A stretch of 64,000 nt of DNA from Dendrocalamus latiflorus (Eukaryota > Streptophyta > Magnoliopsida > Poales > Poaceae). The stretch spans positions 26,646,672 to 26,710,671 of the forward strand of contig CM029626.1 of NCBI GenBank assembly GCA_017311315.1, read 5' to 3'. The position numbers and the translations under genes are program-made. Of the stretch, positions 19,676 through 32,295 are shown one piece after another. How positions within the stretch are numbered: the first letter of the stretch is position 1; every line of letters starts with the position of its first letter. The notes beneath the pieces are model-generated. The model saw only the letters and a list, made by a program, of their open reading frames with translations, had not been told where the DNA came from and did no database searches.

Positions 19676-22207
19676 ATGGTGACAGATAAGTACTCGACCA
19701 AGCCCCCAGTCTTCGATGGGATCGACTATCCCTTCTGGAAGAGCCGGATGGAGACCTACATCCAGGCTCAGGGCTACGCCATCTGGCGTAAGGTCAAAGT
19801 ACGATATGTTGTTCCTGCCGATGAGAACATCAACGCTGGAAACATGCTTGATGTTGAGGCGAATGCGAAGGCAAGGAACATCATAATCCAGGGGTTGAGC
19901 AGAAGCGAGTCTGATCGCATCTCTCATCTGTCGTCAGCCTTCGACATCTGGGAGACCCTCGATGCATACCATGAGGGCACCACCCAGATTAAGACGGTTC
20001 GACAGGACTAGTTCAAGCGAGATTACAACAGGTTTGAAATGCTCACTGGTGAGTCCTTGGATGAGTGTTTTGCGCGTTTTCACAAGATCTTGAGCAACCT
20101 CCGAGCGGTCGGTCTCACATACCCCGACTCGGACAATGCTCGCCAAATGCTTTCTGCTCTTTATTTGCGTGTTTGGGAGATGAAGGTGACCATGATTAAA
20201 GACACGACCAACCTCTCGACCCTGACTCTTGACGCGTTGTACTCACACCTCAAGACTCACGAGATTGACATAGTCTCTCGTAGGTCGAAGTCGCAGTCGA
20301 TGGCCTTAGTCACCGATCCCAGATCAGCTTCTGGCTCTTCTTCTAACTTGATTGGTGGTTTCTCCCTAGCTGCCCTCTGTGACATAACTGATGATCAGCT
20401 AGAGCAGCTTCCCGAAAACCAACTCGCTCTCTTAACTAGAAAGTTTTCCCACGCATACAAGAGAGTGAGAGATCGGAAGAGGAGTGGTCCGATCATTTGC
20501 TTCGAGTGTGGTGGCCCCAACCACATTCGGGCAAATTGCTCCAAACTGGAGAAGGGCAAGGGAGACTACGGCGGTGTGAGCAAGAACGACTACATCGACA
20601 AGAACCGCAAGAAGAAGCCCTCAGCTCATGCCCAAGGCAAGAAAAAGTTCCACGACCTTGGCAAAGCCAAGAAGCTCTTCCACCGCGTCCTCACCGCCTT
20701 CTACGACCTCGACCTCAGTAAGGTGGAGGGGTGGAGCAACGACGATGGGACGGACGAGCAAGATCCCAAGGGCGGCAACGACTTCTCCGGCATGTGCTTC
20801 ATGGCCCTTGAGGGCGAGGTCAGCGACAGCGAGCTCTATTCCGACTCCGATGAGGTATACCCTTCCTACGACCAGCTTAATGATGCTTTTCTTAAGCTAG
20901 GTAAATTCCATGCTAGATCTAAAGCTAGGGTTAGCGAGTTGGAGAAGGAAGTAGAGAGCTTGTCACGGGAGCTTACTTCACTTAGATCGTCTCCCTCCCG
21001 TGACAATTGTGATGTATGCACTGCTTTGCTTGATGACATGCAGAAACTAAGGACCTTGCATGATAGTGTGTCCTCTGAGCTCGACATGATTAAGGTGGAG
21101 AATATTAGTCTTCTTTCTGAACTTGAGATGAGTAGGGTAGTTCCTCTTTCATCTACTACTGTTGAGACTATATCTTGCATCTCATGTGAGGATAAGGACA
21201 ATGCTTTTAGAGGTGTTTATACCGTGCCTCTTGATCTGCCCGAGACTTGTGAAAATTGCAATAATTTGAAATTGAACCTAAAAAGGGCAGATCACAAGAT
21301 TGCTGAATTGCATGCCTCACTTCTTGAGCCTGTTGTTTCTTGCACAAATTGTCCTAAATTAACTGCTGAACTTGAATCTGTCTCAAAACAGTTTCAAGAA
21401 ATGATTGACCACAACAATAGATTGGCTCATTATGCTTCTAAGGACCCTGTTAGCTCACCATGCAAAAATTATGATAAACTTAAATCTGACTTGATAGCTT
21501 TGGATGATAAATGTGTGAAGCTAACTAAGGACTTACTAGAGAAGCCACAATCTTGTTGTGATGTGTGTGCTTGTGTGGGGAAGGAGCCCAAGGGTAAGGT
21601 AAAGACGCCTAGCGACGTGAACCACATGACTAGCAGTAGGACTGTCCCTTCTGAGTCGGCTGAGCGTACTCAAGCCATTCGTTCCTCTGCTGTTGGTTCT
21701 TCTTCTACTCCCTTACCTTCTGATGTCTCTTCTTCCCCCTGCTCTTCTTGCACCTCTCTCTTTCGGGAGTGTCAGTACCTTATGAACACTCTCGAGAGGT
21801 TTGTAGGAGGCAAGAAGAAGCTAAATCTTATTCTAGACCAGTCCAAGATTTCCAAATTCAATCAAGGTCTAGGATACGATTTTTCTGAGGATATGAGGAA
21901 GCATCCACCTGCTGTGCTCAGACCCATAGCCGCAGGTGTGATCGAGGTCAAGCCCAGAACTGAGAAAGTTCAATTCAAGTCTGCGGGCTTTGTCTAAGGG
22001 ATTTCTGACAGTAAGTTGATTCCACATGTTGCTTCGGCCTCTCAGAAGGCGGAGCCTCATCATGCTAATTCTACCTCTCAGAAGGTGAAGTATTATTGCA
22101 CCTTCTATCAGAAGGATGGGCATTTGATCAATCGATGCTTCAGGCGCGCCAAGATCGTGCAGAGAGACTGTGTTGAGTCTCTTAGGCGTATTCGGGGTCA
22201 GCCCTAG
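19676..22207 (+). pseudogene. gag of the SIRE-type copia element, broken
   Basis: The ATG at 19676 starts MVTDKYSTKPPVFDG, a copia gag N terminus (DUF4219/UBN2-like). The frame is cut by TAG at 20009-20011 and continues in the same frame from 20012 (FKRDYNRFEMLTGE) through a CCHC knuckle (CFECGGPNHIRANC, near 20500), a lysine-rich linker and a coiled-coil region (about 20900-21560), to TAA at 21995. Past it the same frame holds a second knuckle-like motif (CTFYQKDGHLINRC) in which an expected Cys is Tyr, then TAG at 22205. Gag would form the particle. The first TAG is one transition away from Trp or Gln. Confidence 0.8.
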
Positions 22208-25200
22208 ACCTTGAGTACACCTAAGAAACAACACGAGGTCTAGACTTGCTTCTGTTGATGGGTTTGGGCAGCATCGAGGACTTGGTTTTTCTGAGTTTTC
22301 TGGTTTTCGTCCTCATGCTCTCTTTGGTCGTGACTTCCACCGTTCTGAGGGTAGATCTCGCTTTCTCCATCGAGATGGCTACCCACGGTGAGATCAGCGT
22401 GATGCCGGTGCTCCAACTCGCTCTCCCGTAGCAGTCGGACCTAGCAACAGCTTCAGGTCTGTTCACAGACTTTCTGCTTCTTTGAGTGACAGAGAGCGTA
22501 GGGTAGATAGAGGTCAGTCGTGTGTGGCTACTTCTTCTACTCGACGTGTTACTCAGTATTGGGTGCCAAAGTCACTCTTGATTTATCCCAGTACTGAGAC
22601 TTTACTCTCTATTTGACTCAGGTTCGCCGGGCAGGGAAGGGAAAGGTTTGGCTTGTATACTCCGAGTGTTCACGACACATGACCGGAGACTCCTGTTGGT
22701 TTTCTTCCCTTTCTCGTGCTCCAGGTGATGAGACGATCACCTTCAAAGACGCTTCGTCTGGGCGCGTCATCGCCAAAGGTACAGTGCGCATTAATGAGTC
22801 TTTTATTTTGAAAGATGTTGCCTTGGTTAGTAAGCTGCAATATAATTTGATTTCTGTTTCTCAGCTTACCGATGACAGTTTTGAGGTGAGTTTTAAGAAA
22901 AACGCTTGCAAAATTCTTGATTCTTCGGGTAGTCTGGTTTGCGGGATTTCTCGTTATGGGAGGATCTTTCGTGCTGATTTTTCTGAGTCTTCTGGTGATC
23001 CTCTCTGGTGTTTGGTTGCTTCAGAGTCCCGTGACCTTACTTTCTGGCATAGGAGACTTGGTCATATCGGATTTGACCATTTGACCCGAGTTAGCGGCCA
23101 AGACCTCATTCGTGGTCCGCCGAAGCTCAAGATGGTCAAAGATATTGTTTGTGCTCCTTGCCGGCACGGCAAGATGGTTGCCGCTTCTTACCCTTCGGTC
23201 ACAGTGACTATGACCGATGCACCAGGACAGCTGCTCCACATGGACACAGTTGGACCAGCTCGAGTGCAGTCAGCAGGAGGGAAGTGGTATGTTCTAGTCG
23301 TGGTCGATGACTTCTCGAGGTACTCTTGGATATTTTTCTTAGCCTCGAAGGATGAGACGTTTACACATTTCCGAGGTCTTTTAAGTAGGCTTTCTGTTGA
23401 GCTCCCGGGTGCCTTACGAGCGATCCGCAATGACAATGGCATGGAGTTCAAGAATTCCTACTTTGAGAGGTTCTGCGATGAGACAGGTGTAGAGCACCAG
23501 TTGTCTTCTCCGCACGTCTCACAGCAGAATGGCGTCGTGGAGAGGAAGAATCGTACCTTGGTCGAGATGGCCAGGATGATGCTTGATGAGTATTCTACAC
23601 CTAGGAAGTTTTGGGCTGAGGCTATTGCGACCGCGTGCCATGTTTCGAACAGAGTTTTTCTTCGGGCACACTTGCATCGCACTTCTTATGAGTTGAGATA
23701 TGGGCGAAAACCCAGTGTCTCGCATTTTTGTGTGTTTGGTTGCAATGTTTTATTCTGAAGTCCGGGAACCTAGACAAGTTCGAGTCACGTTCTTGTGATG
23801 GTATCTTTCTAGGTTACTCGACTTCTTCGCGGGCGTATAGGGTTTGGAACTGCGAGTCTAATAAGTTGGTAGAGACCTGTGAGATGACCTTCGACGAGGC
23901 CAGTCCGGGGACTAGGTCTGATATCTCAGGTTCTTTAGAGCAGTCCGAGCCCATCTTTGTGGATGATGAGGATGATGGAGATGAGGGTTGTCTACCCGAT
24001 CCAGTTCCTCATCCTCCTCTTGAGGTGCCTTCTTCCTCTGCACCTCCAGGCGATCAGCTCATGCCTTCTACTTCTTCTGGAGCTAGTGGCCCTGTTCCTA
24101 CCTCATCAGCTCATGAGGTAGAGGCCACTTCTTCTTCTCATCCAGGACCTCCCCGACATATCCAGAAAGATCATCCTTCTGAGCAGATGATTGGAGACAT
24201 CTTTGAGCGAGTCACTCGCTCAAAATCTGGCATGTCACATTTCTATCTCTATTCTGCCTTTGTTGCTTCTTTTGAGCCCAAGGACGTTTGTCATGCTCTA
24301 TTTGATGAGTCCTGGGTCAATGCCATGCATGAGGAGCTAGAGAATTTCAAAAGAAACAATGTCTGGTCGCTTGTTGAGCCCCCTTAAGATCACAATGTCA
24401 TTGGGACTAAGTGGGTGTTCAAGAACAAGCAAAGTGAGGATGGGGTTGTCATTCAAAACAAGGCTAGACTGGTAGCTCAGGGCTTCTCCCAGGTTGAGGG
24501 TATAGATTTTGAGGAGACCTTTGCCTATGTAGCTAGACTTGAGGCCATTAGAGTCCTGCTTGCATTTGCGGCTTCTAAGGGTTTCAAGCTTTACCAGATG
24601 GATGTCAAGAGTGCCTTCCTCAATGGCTTTATTGAGGAAGAAGTCTATGTGAGACAGCCTCCAGGTTTCAAGAACCCCAAATACCCAAACCATGTCTACA
24701 AGCTTTCCAAAGCCTTGTATGGACTTAAGCAGGCCCCTAGAGCTTGGTATGAGAGGCTTACGTCCTATTTGTTGAGTCATGGTTTTGAGATGGGTAAGGT
24801 GAATAAGACCTTGTTCATTCGCCGGTATGGCAATGACTTTTTGCTCGTCCAGATTTATGTGGATGACATCATCTTTGGCGGCTCTTCTTATACTCTTGTT
24901 TCACAGTTCTCGGATGTCATGAGCACCGAGTTTGAGATGAGTATGATGGGTGAATTGACCTTCTTCCTTGGCTTCCAGATCAAGCAGACTCGGGAAGGTA
25001 CCTTCTTGCATCAGGGCAAGTACACTCGTGACCTCTTGAGACGCTTTGACATGAGTGATGGTAAGCCTGTGTCAACTCCCATGGCGTCCACAGCTTCTCT
25101 TGACCCATATGAGGACGGCGAGCCAGTTGATCAGAAGGAGTATCGTAGCATGATTGGCTCCCTCTTGTACCTCACTGCCTCGAGACCGGACATACACTTC

Positions 25201-25796
25201 GCTGTGTGTCTTTGTGCTCAGTTTCAGACTTCTCCTCGCGTATCTCACCACTAGGCGGTGAAGCGCATTCTTCGGTACCTTCGAGCTACCATTGACTATG
25301 GTATCTGGTACTCTTCCTCGTCATGTCTTTCCTTGAGAGCCTATTCGGATGCAGACTTTGCAGGCTGTAGGATAGATAGGAAGAGCACGTCTGGCACCTG
25401 CCAATTCATTGGCACTTCTCTTGTTTTCTGGTCTTCGAGGAAGCAGTCTGGTGTTGCATAGTCCACCGCAGAGGCTGAGTACGTTGCTGCAGCCAGGTGC
25501 TTTGGATGGTCTCGACCCTGCGGGACTTTGGGTTAGTTATCGACAGTGTACCACTCTTTTGTGATAACACTTCTGCGATTAACATTGCTAAGAACCCAGT
25601 GCAGCATTCTCGGACCAAGCATATTGATATCAGATATCACTTCCTTCGAGACCATGTGGAGAAGGGTGACATAGTGCTCCAGTTTGTTGAGAGTGACCAC
25701 CAGTTAGCCGATGTCTTTACCAAGCCTTTGGATAGCTCTAGGTTTTCAGCTCTGCGGGGAGAGCTTGGGGTGGTTTGTCCTTATGGACTGTTGTGA
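22208..25796 (+). pseudogene. pol of the SIRE-type copia element, broken in several places
   Basis: Bases 22240-22612 hold the gag-pol linker in another frame. From 22613 come a protease whose active site reads YSECSRHMTG instead of the DSG-type motif, the integrase zinc region (WHRRLGH ... CAPC), and the integrase core (HMDTVGPA, RNDNGMEF, VVERKNRT), to a frameshift near 23750. The hinge runs to TAA at 24385. RT (24415-25100) keeps YVDDIIF, and RNase H (SDADFAGC, then KHIDIRYHFLRDHV) runs to 25796. Further breaks are TAG at 25252, TAG at 25459 and a frameshift near 25500. With protease mutated and four or more breaks, no active polyprotein is possible. Confidence 0.82.
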
Positions 25797-27509
25797 GGGG
25801 GAGTTTTGTGCTTCATTGCTTTATTATGTTATTATGCTCTTACTCCTTTCTGTTGCATTGCATTTGGATACATATGGGTTAGTCCTCCTAGCATAGATTA
25901 GAGTGCTTCTATCGTCTAGTTGTTCAGACCTCTTTCTCTCATCTTGTGCTTCTAGGATGCTGCTTATTAGCTGTTTCTCTTCTCACTAGGTTGGGCTCAC
26001 TCACTTCTTATAGGTTCTAGCAAGGGTTGGGCCACTCTCGGGTAGACAAGGTACGTGTTTGCTCCCTAGTGTGTTAGTTGATCAGCTAATAGTCCTAGAG
26101 TCATATGGGGTAGATGAGAGTCAGTCTGAGCCATAGTATTCTCTATATCTTATCTATGCTTTAAGGACTGCCTTTTCTGTTTTTCTTGCCAGCTTCTCGA
26201 TCTTATTGCTTTGGTTCAGGGAGAGTTCATTTGGGAGCTTCTAAGATCTTAATGTTGACATAACTCTACTTGAACTAAAAGTTGCATCACATGTTGAGGG
26301 GGAGCTGGATTTTCTTGTATTCTAGCATTCTGCATTGTAATATAACTACATGGAGCCTTGATTATTATTCTGTTATGACATGTTTTACAATGCATTACAT
26401 CTTGCCATGACTTGAGCTTACTTGCTAGATATATCATGACTTTATATGTGTAGTCAAGTCTTTGCCATGATAGGTTGATTAAAATGCTCAACTTGAACTA
26501 ATTCATGTCATGTTAGCTTCTGACACTAGTCTTTCTTTAGTTATCTTTTTATGATTCATGCCATGTCAAATGGGCTGAGTTGAGTCTTGAATCTATATTG
26601 AGCTTTAGATTGAGCTATGTTGGTTCTTTCATGAAACATGAGTTAGTACAACCTTTTAAGAAAGCAAAAAGATCTCTTTTGTGCGAAACAACTGATCTCA
26701 CCAATTCTTTCTCATGAGATGGCTTGCCATTGCACTAGGCATGAACTCAGGGGGAGTTTTGGATGACCAAGACTATTTTCTTAAGCTTCTCGCTTGAAGT
26801 AGTCGCATAAGGCTTGAGATCTAGCACATAGCTAAAAATATTGGTTGGAGACAATCATGAGCTCTAAAAGGAAAATTTATGACAAATGTGCTTCATTTGC
26901 TTAATTATACAAAAAGATCAAGTACTTGAACAATTGTTTCTCTCTTGAACTAATAGCACTCTAAAATGATTCAATACTAGCTTCTTGGTTCCACTTCGCT
27001 TATTGACATGGCCTGCATCATCTATGGATACCTCTAGTTAGACTAGAATCATGATTGACTTGACATGCTAAGGAATTCTACTAAATTTTCAGATTGTGAC
27101 TTATTTGGCTTAGCTTGCTTATACATGTTTTGTCATGATCTTCTTAGAGTTCTTATTGATTATGGCTTGATGTAATAATCCACGGTCATTTTGCATAATC
27201 TTCATGGCTCTAAATGCTTAGAATAAACCAACTTCAGTCATTTCATCCATTTTTGAGACCTTATTCTCTCTTTTGCATCCTTGATGTGTTTATTGCCAAA
27301 AGGGGGAGAATAGTGGAGAAAAAGCCATTTGGGGACTTTCTAGAGCTTTGGAGATCAATTTGCTCTTTCTGTTGTAGCTCTAGTGTTTCCTTGTCGACAT
27401 GGTCATTAGCCTCTTTGATTTCTCTTGGATCATGGTTGACTCTTGTTTCTTTTCAAACTCAACTTTGTGCTTTTTCTGGGTTTGTCAATATACTCATCAA
27501 GGGGGAGAT
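25797..27509 (+). other. Noncoding spacer and polypurine tract of the SIRE-type element
   Basis: Between the end of pol and the 3' LTR there is 1.7 kb without a supported gene. SIRE-type elements often carry an extra env-like frame here, but none is recognisable. A decoy purine tract (CCAAAAGGGGGAGAATAG) lies at 27297-27314 and the functional one (AAGGGGGAGAT) at 27499-27509, immediately before the LTR. Confidence 0.7.
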
Positions 27510-29309
27510 TGAGAGACCATGTGGAGGTGACCCCGTGTGTGTGATGAGTAATTGACATTGGTTTAGAAAAGTCGAGTTTGATTTGTGTGGTTCGGACCAT
27601 GTCGTTGCGTGGTGCAATTGGTTCGGTCGGACTTGGTCAATTCTGGTCGTATGGGCTTAGGATGCTTATTCCTTTGTTTCGACAAGTTTGGGCTCTTTCA
27701 TGCGTAAGTACAATTCATTGATGCTATTTATGCTTTCATGTATCGAGCGGTGCTATGTGATGTATTTCTTGTCTGTGATGGCTGCAGGACGTCGAGGCAG
27801 AGTCGTGGCGAGGCACGGGGTGACCGGACTAGGCACAAGCAGTGTCGAGGTTAGAACGGTCGGATGTGTCGAAGACGGCGGAGACTCGAGGTGGTTGCGA
27901 GGCTTGGACGACAAGGGACGCGCAAGCTTCGCGGAAGGTGCAGGAGGGGCGTTTCGGTAAAAGCGCAAAGCTGCACAGGTGGAGGCGGTTTCGTTCGGGA
28001 TTTAGCAAGCGTAACGGGTTGGAGACCCGTTAGCCAAAAGGCTATAAATAGGAGAGGGATTCTCAAGTGCATGTATATCTTGTGAGAGGGAGTGCATGGC
28101 ATTAGGGTTTTTACTTTAGTCAAAATGGCCTTTGGAGAGGTTTTTGGCTTTAGGCTTTAGTTGTTGGGAGCTGTTGGAGAGTAGTTGAGGGCAGCAGTTC
28201 ATGCCTCCTTCGTGGTCTTCTCTGTGTGTTCGTGAGCACTCTTCTCCTCTCAAGCATGTAGAGTTCTTGATCATATGTGAGGGAGAGGATGAGTTGATGC
28301 CCATGTAATCATTCCTCTTGTATTCAATCGGGGTATCGGGACTCCTTGTAATCCTTGTTCTTCTGGAAATGGATCCGTTGAAGTTTATTTCTTACTCTTG
28401 TCTCGTTTCTGTGTGTTTGTGAGTTTTTCCCTTCATTGCCAAATTTCTTCTCTTGTTGTTTGAGCTATTTCTTTGAGCAAGAAGATGCAAAATGGGTTGC
28501 TGTGATCTAGGAGATGCTCAAAAGCCATTTGGCTAGTCAATCCTAAGAGCAAACCACGTTTAATTTCAGATTTTGCTTCTTGCCCTCCTATGTTCTTATT
28601 TTTCTTTCTAGGGTTTTGGTGTAGTTCGTGTTTCCCTTCATGAGATGGCATGAAACTTGACATGTTAATTCCTTAGGCTATTAATTAGCTATCATCAAAG
28701 TTTCATGGCCAAAGGATCAAAGATTGGAGAGCAATTTAGGTTTTGGTTCAGTTCTTGCAAAATTTCAGATTCTAGCCATAATATGAGATTCTTGCTCTTA
28801 AGTTGTTTTCTCTCTGTTTCCTAGGCACGTCATGATATTTGAGAGGTAGTCTTTTAGTTCTGGGTTGAGGGAAACCAGAGACAATCCTGAAATTCCTCTG
28901 CTGCTTGAAGTTCCAGAGTTTTCAGTTTTTGTTGTCTGAAAAATCAGGTTGACAGCCTGAGGGGCGGTCAGACCGGAGGTCCCTTGGCGGTCTGACCGCA
29001 CCCAATAAGGCGGTCAGACCGGCGGCATAAGCCCGGTCAGACTGGCCTATATGCAGCGGTCAGACCGGCCTGCATATGGTGGTCTGACCGGCCCTGCTCC
29101 CTTGCCGGCTGTGCTGATTTTGTTTGCCTTGTTCCCTTCAGTTGCTTCTTGCCTTAGCTTTCCTCTCTGTTAGTGTAGGGTTTCAGAGACCTTTTGAACT
29201 CAGTTTCATAGCTCTCGTAGCTATTGAAGAGGAGTTTCATTCGGGATTCTTTGAAGGCAAGTTTTAAAAGTCGACATTCACCCCCCTCTGTCGCCATATC
29301 GGTCCAACA
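27510..29309 (+). repeat. 3' LTR of the SIRE-type copia element
   Basis: This 1,800-bp LTR is 64 bp longer than its partner. Extra segments are seen near 27585-27605, near 28070-28095 (a second copy of GTGCATG-bearing sequence) and in the GGTCAGACC cluster near 29060-29090. TATAAATA lies at 28043-28050. The GTGTT duplication follows at 29310-29314. Confidence 0.9.
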
Positions 29310-29314
29310 GTGTT

Positions 29315-31507
29315 GCCGTACTATTAAGAGGGGTCATGTCTAGTAGTTTGAGTCTCATCATGTGTTGGTAGCTTAACCTCACCTCTTATAGCTCATCTTG
29401 GTATAAGGCTTGTATTTGCAAATGTGTTTTCCAAATAGTTGAACCTTATGTGTTGAATCCTTGTAACATGGGACTAAACATTGCAAATGCATTTTATAAG
29501 TGCTTGAAGTCTATGTTTTCATTCTTTGTGATATGAGGCTTATATTTGCATATGTGTTTTGCAAACGGTTGAAGCTCATATTTAATCCTTGTGTCATGAT
29601 TCCAAAAGTATGCAAATGTGTTTTGCAGTTTGTTGGAAATCATGTTTGGTACTTGTATGCATGATACTAAAGTTTGCAAATGTGCTTTGCAAAATCTGGT
29701 GAAATATCTGCATTCCTTAGGACAATTGGAACTACTGCAGTATAACCTACGGTACTACCGCGAAACAAAACTACCGGTGTTGTAGTCACGAAATTACCAC
29801 GTGCGTTGGTGGTTAAAGACCTATGTGTTCGAAGATCAAGTGGTCAAGAACTAGAGCGATCGAGCCCAGGTGATCGAAAACCAGAACGGTCGAGCCTAAG
29901 TGGTCAAAGACCAGAGTGATCAAACCAACGTGATCGAAACTGACATGATCAAGATCTGTGTGATCGAAACTAGTGTGGTCGGAATCGACGTGGTCATAGG
30001 CCTTTGTGGTCGTAAACCAGTGTGGTTGGAATTGACGTGGTCGTAAACTAGCATAGTCGGAATGGTCGAGACCTGTGTGGTCATGAATTTACATGGTCAA
30101 AACAATGTGATTAAAACAACATAGTCGAAGATTGATGAGGAGATCGGAGATCTATGTGATCGAAGATTGACATGGTCGATGTGGTCGAGACCTGAGTGGT
30201 TGAAACCAACGTGGTCAGAGACCAGCATAGTCGGAGACCTGTGTGGTCGACTCGAACAACGTGGTGGGAGATCAACGTGGTTGTGGACCAGGGTAGTCGA
30301 CGATCGGAGTTTTCGACTGGCTCTGTGTGAGTGGTCCGATCAGCTCTGTGTAAGTAGTCCGATTGGCGAGGTGAAGTACCAGCTCTGTGTGAGCGGTACT
30401 ACCAGCGAGCGGAAGTACCCGCTCTATATGAGCAGTACTACCGGCGAGCGAAAGTACCGGCTCTGTGTGAGCAGTACTATCGACGAGCAAAAGTGCCGGC
30501 TTGAGTAGCGACATGTTTTTTTTCTCGAGAGACATCTATGTGGAATCTTCTTGTCAACGGTGAGATCGGTAGTTCCACATGAAAATAAAGAGTGGAACTT
30601 CTGATTCTGACTACAATGGCTAGTTTTTTTACCATTGGCAAGGGGAGCGGAAGTACCGGCCCTAAGCCGGCGGTACTTCCGATAATCTTGTTTTTTTAGG
30701 AGTTTGACTTCAACGGCTAATTTTCTTGTGTGGGGTATATATACCCCCTTGTGACTGGTTAGAGATAAGGTTGTTGGACCCATTTCTATTCTCTTGAGCT
30801 AGTGTGAGGCTCTCCACTTAATTATGCATGTGTTGCACTTTGTGAACAAGGAGAAGAGATATAGATTGCATGTGTTGTATCTAGAGGTGGACTAAGTGTC
30901 CATTTGAGTTTGTGCATTCGTTGCACGTGGCGAGAGTCAAGCGGGGGGCTTGATTTGTTACTCTTGGAGTTTGCCAACTCCTAGATGGCGTTGGAGACGT
31001 CGTATACAGTGATCTTCTCAAAGAAGGTTGTGAGACGACCCGACGAAGTGTGAAGGTTGGAGCTCACCTACCCGAAGCGAGAAAGTGGTACCACTAGTGG
31101 ATTTGAGGTAGAAGGCTTAATTCGTGGAGCTAGTCCAATTAGTTGGGCTTACCTCAATGTGGACAAGGAGAGAGCAGCAAGTCTCTCATCACCACGGTAA
31201 AAAGCGACCATGTCTATTGTGATTTATTTTCTTGTGCTCAATTTACCTTTAAGCAATTTACTTTCATTGAATTAAATTGATTACTTGTCATTTAAAATTG
31301 CACACCTTGATATAGCTTAAAATTATTGGTGCACTTAGATGAACTTAATTGATGTAGACATTGTTTGTGCTAAACAAATTGATTTAAGCTTTCGCATTGT
31401 TTACTTGGTTTAAACAAACAGAAAATATCTTAAATTGTTAATAATGATTAAAAGAGATTTTTTAGACCGCTTATTCACTCCCCTCTAATCGGCTTTCTTG
31501 ATCTTAT
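29315..31507 (+). repeat. 3' LTR of the old copia element, right part
   Basis: The LTR resumes after the nested element. It contains a degenerate repeat of GTGGTCGGAGACC/GTGATCGAAA words at 29830-30310, four units of about 54 bp (GTACCGGCTCTGTGTGAGC) at 30320-30510, and GGAAGTACCGG...CCGGCGGTACTTCC as an inverted pair near 30650-30680. The probable end is at TTCTTGATCTTATA near 31507, by analogy with copia LTR ends; the expected CA is not seen. The frames at 30167-30508 are repeat by-products. Confidence 0.6.
30732..30747 (+). promoter_or_regulatory. TATA box of the old copia LTR
   Basis: GGGGTATATATACCCC is a perfect 16-bp palindrome centred on TATATATA, a good candidate core promoter of the old LTR. 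It would place about 700 bp of R and U5 downstream. Confidence 0.5.
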
Positions 31508-32114
31508 AGTGGCGCGGTCGGTACGCGCACAACATGGTCAGCGCGCGTATTGGACACGAGCTAGCAGCATGGGCCGGCCTAGGCCAGGTCAGAGGCCAAC
31601 TAGGCCGAATCGATGGCCAGGTGGGCTAGGAGGAAGGGGAGGATTGGTTGGGCCTAGCTTAAGAAGGTTTTGGAATTTTAAAATTCAATTGAAATTTGAA
31701 TTGAGCTTTTGAGTTGAAATTCCAATTTGAGTTTTTATTCAAGCAAACTTCATGGTTCCAAAATAAGATGTTACAGCTAGTGATGACAGCATTTCAATTA
31801 TCACGATCTGAATTTTAGAGGCGAACATTCTACAATTAATATATTCCACGACGCTGGCTCGATTGAACAGGTCGTACGTCTACAACGTACATGTCAGCGT
31901 GCTAGCCAGTTAAACCACGAGTTCGCCACGGTGGGCGCTCGTGTGTGTTCCAACGGTGCTGAGGTGACTCGAAACTAGAGGATTCTCAAGATGGCGACGT
32001 CCGGATCGAAAATGTCCAATAATTGGGAGGATCCATGTACGTATAAGCTGTTGCGAGCGAACGCGCGCGCGGTCGCTTTCGTTCGTTTTCTGGCCCCCCC
32101 CTGGTTTGGTGCTT

Positions 32115-32170
32115 CCAACTGGCCGGCCTACTAAATAATTCACCAACTGGCCGGCCTACTAAATAATTCA
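32115..32170 (+). repeat. Perfect 28-bp tandem duplication
   Basis: The unit beginning CCAACTGGCCGGCCTAC and ending ATAATTCA occurs twice head to tail without a mismatch, so it is a recent duplication. Confidence 0.9.
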
Positions 32171-32222
32171 AGGGACGTCTATAAACAACATAAGTAAGAT
32201 AATTCCGTCAATTCGACGGGAT

Positions 32223-32224
<2 letters not shown>

Positions 32225-32291
<67 letters not shown>
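32225..32291 (+). repeat. (TC)n microsatellite
   Basis: An uninterrupted dinucleotide run of about 67 bases. The Ser/Leu and Arg/Glu frames that cross it on both strands are by-products. Confidence 0.98.

Positions 32292-32295
<4 letters not shown>

Larger units (their letters stand above)
17884..29309 (+). mobile_element. Ty1/copia LTR retrotransposon, SIRE/Maximus type, 11.4 kb, decayed
   Basis: LTRs at 17884-19619 and 27510-29309 start TGAGAGACC and end GGTCCAACA, with the 5-bp duplication GTGTT on both sides. Inside are a tRNA-iMet-like primer site, a long gag, protease, integrase, RT and RNase H in copia order on the plus strand, then a 1.7-kb noncoding spacer and a polypurine tract. 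The long LTRs, long coiled-coil gag and spacer fit the SIRE/Maximus branch. Several stops and frameshifts make it non-autonomous. It landed inside an older copia LTR. Confidence 0.9.
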
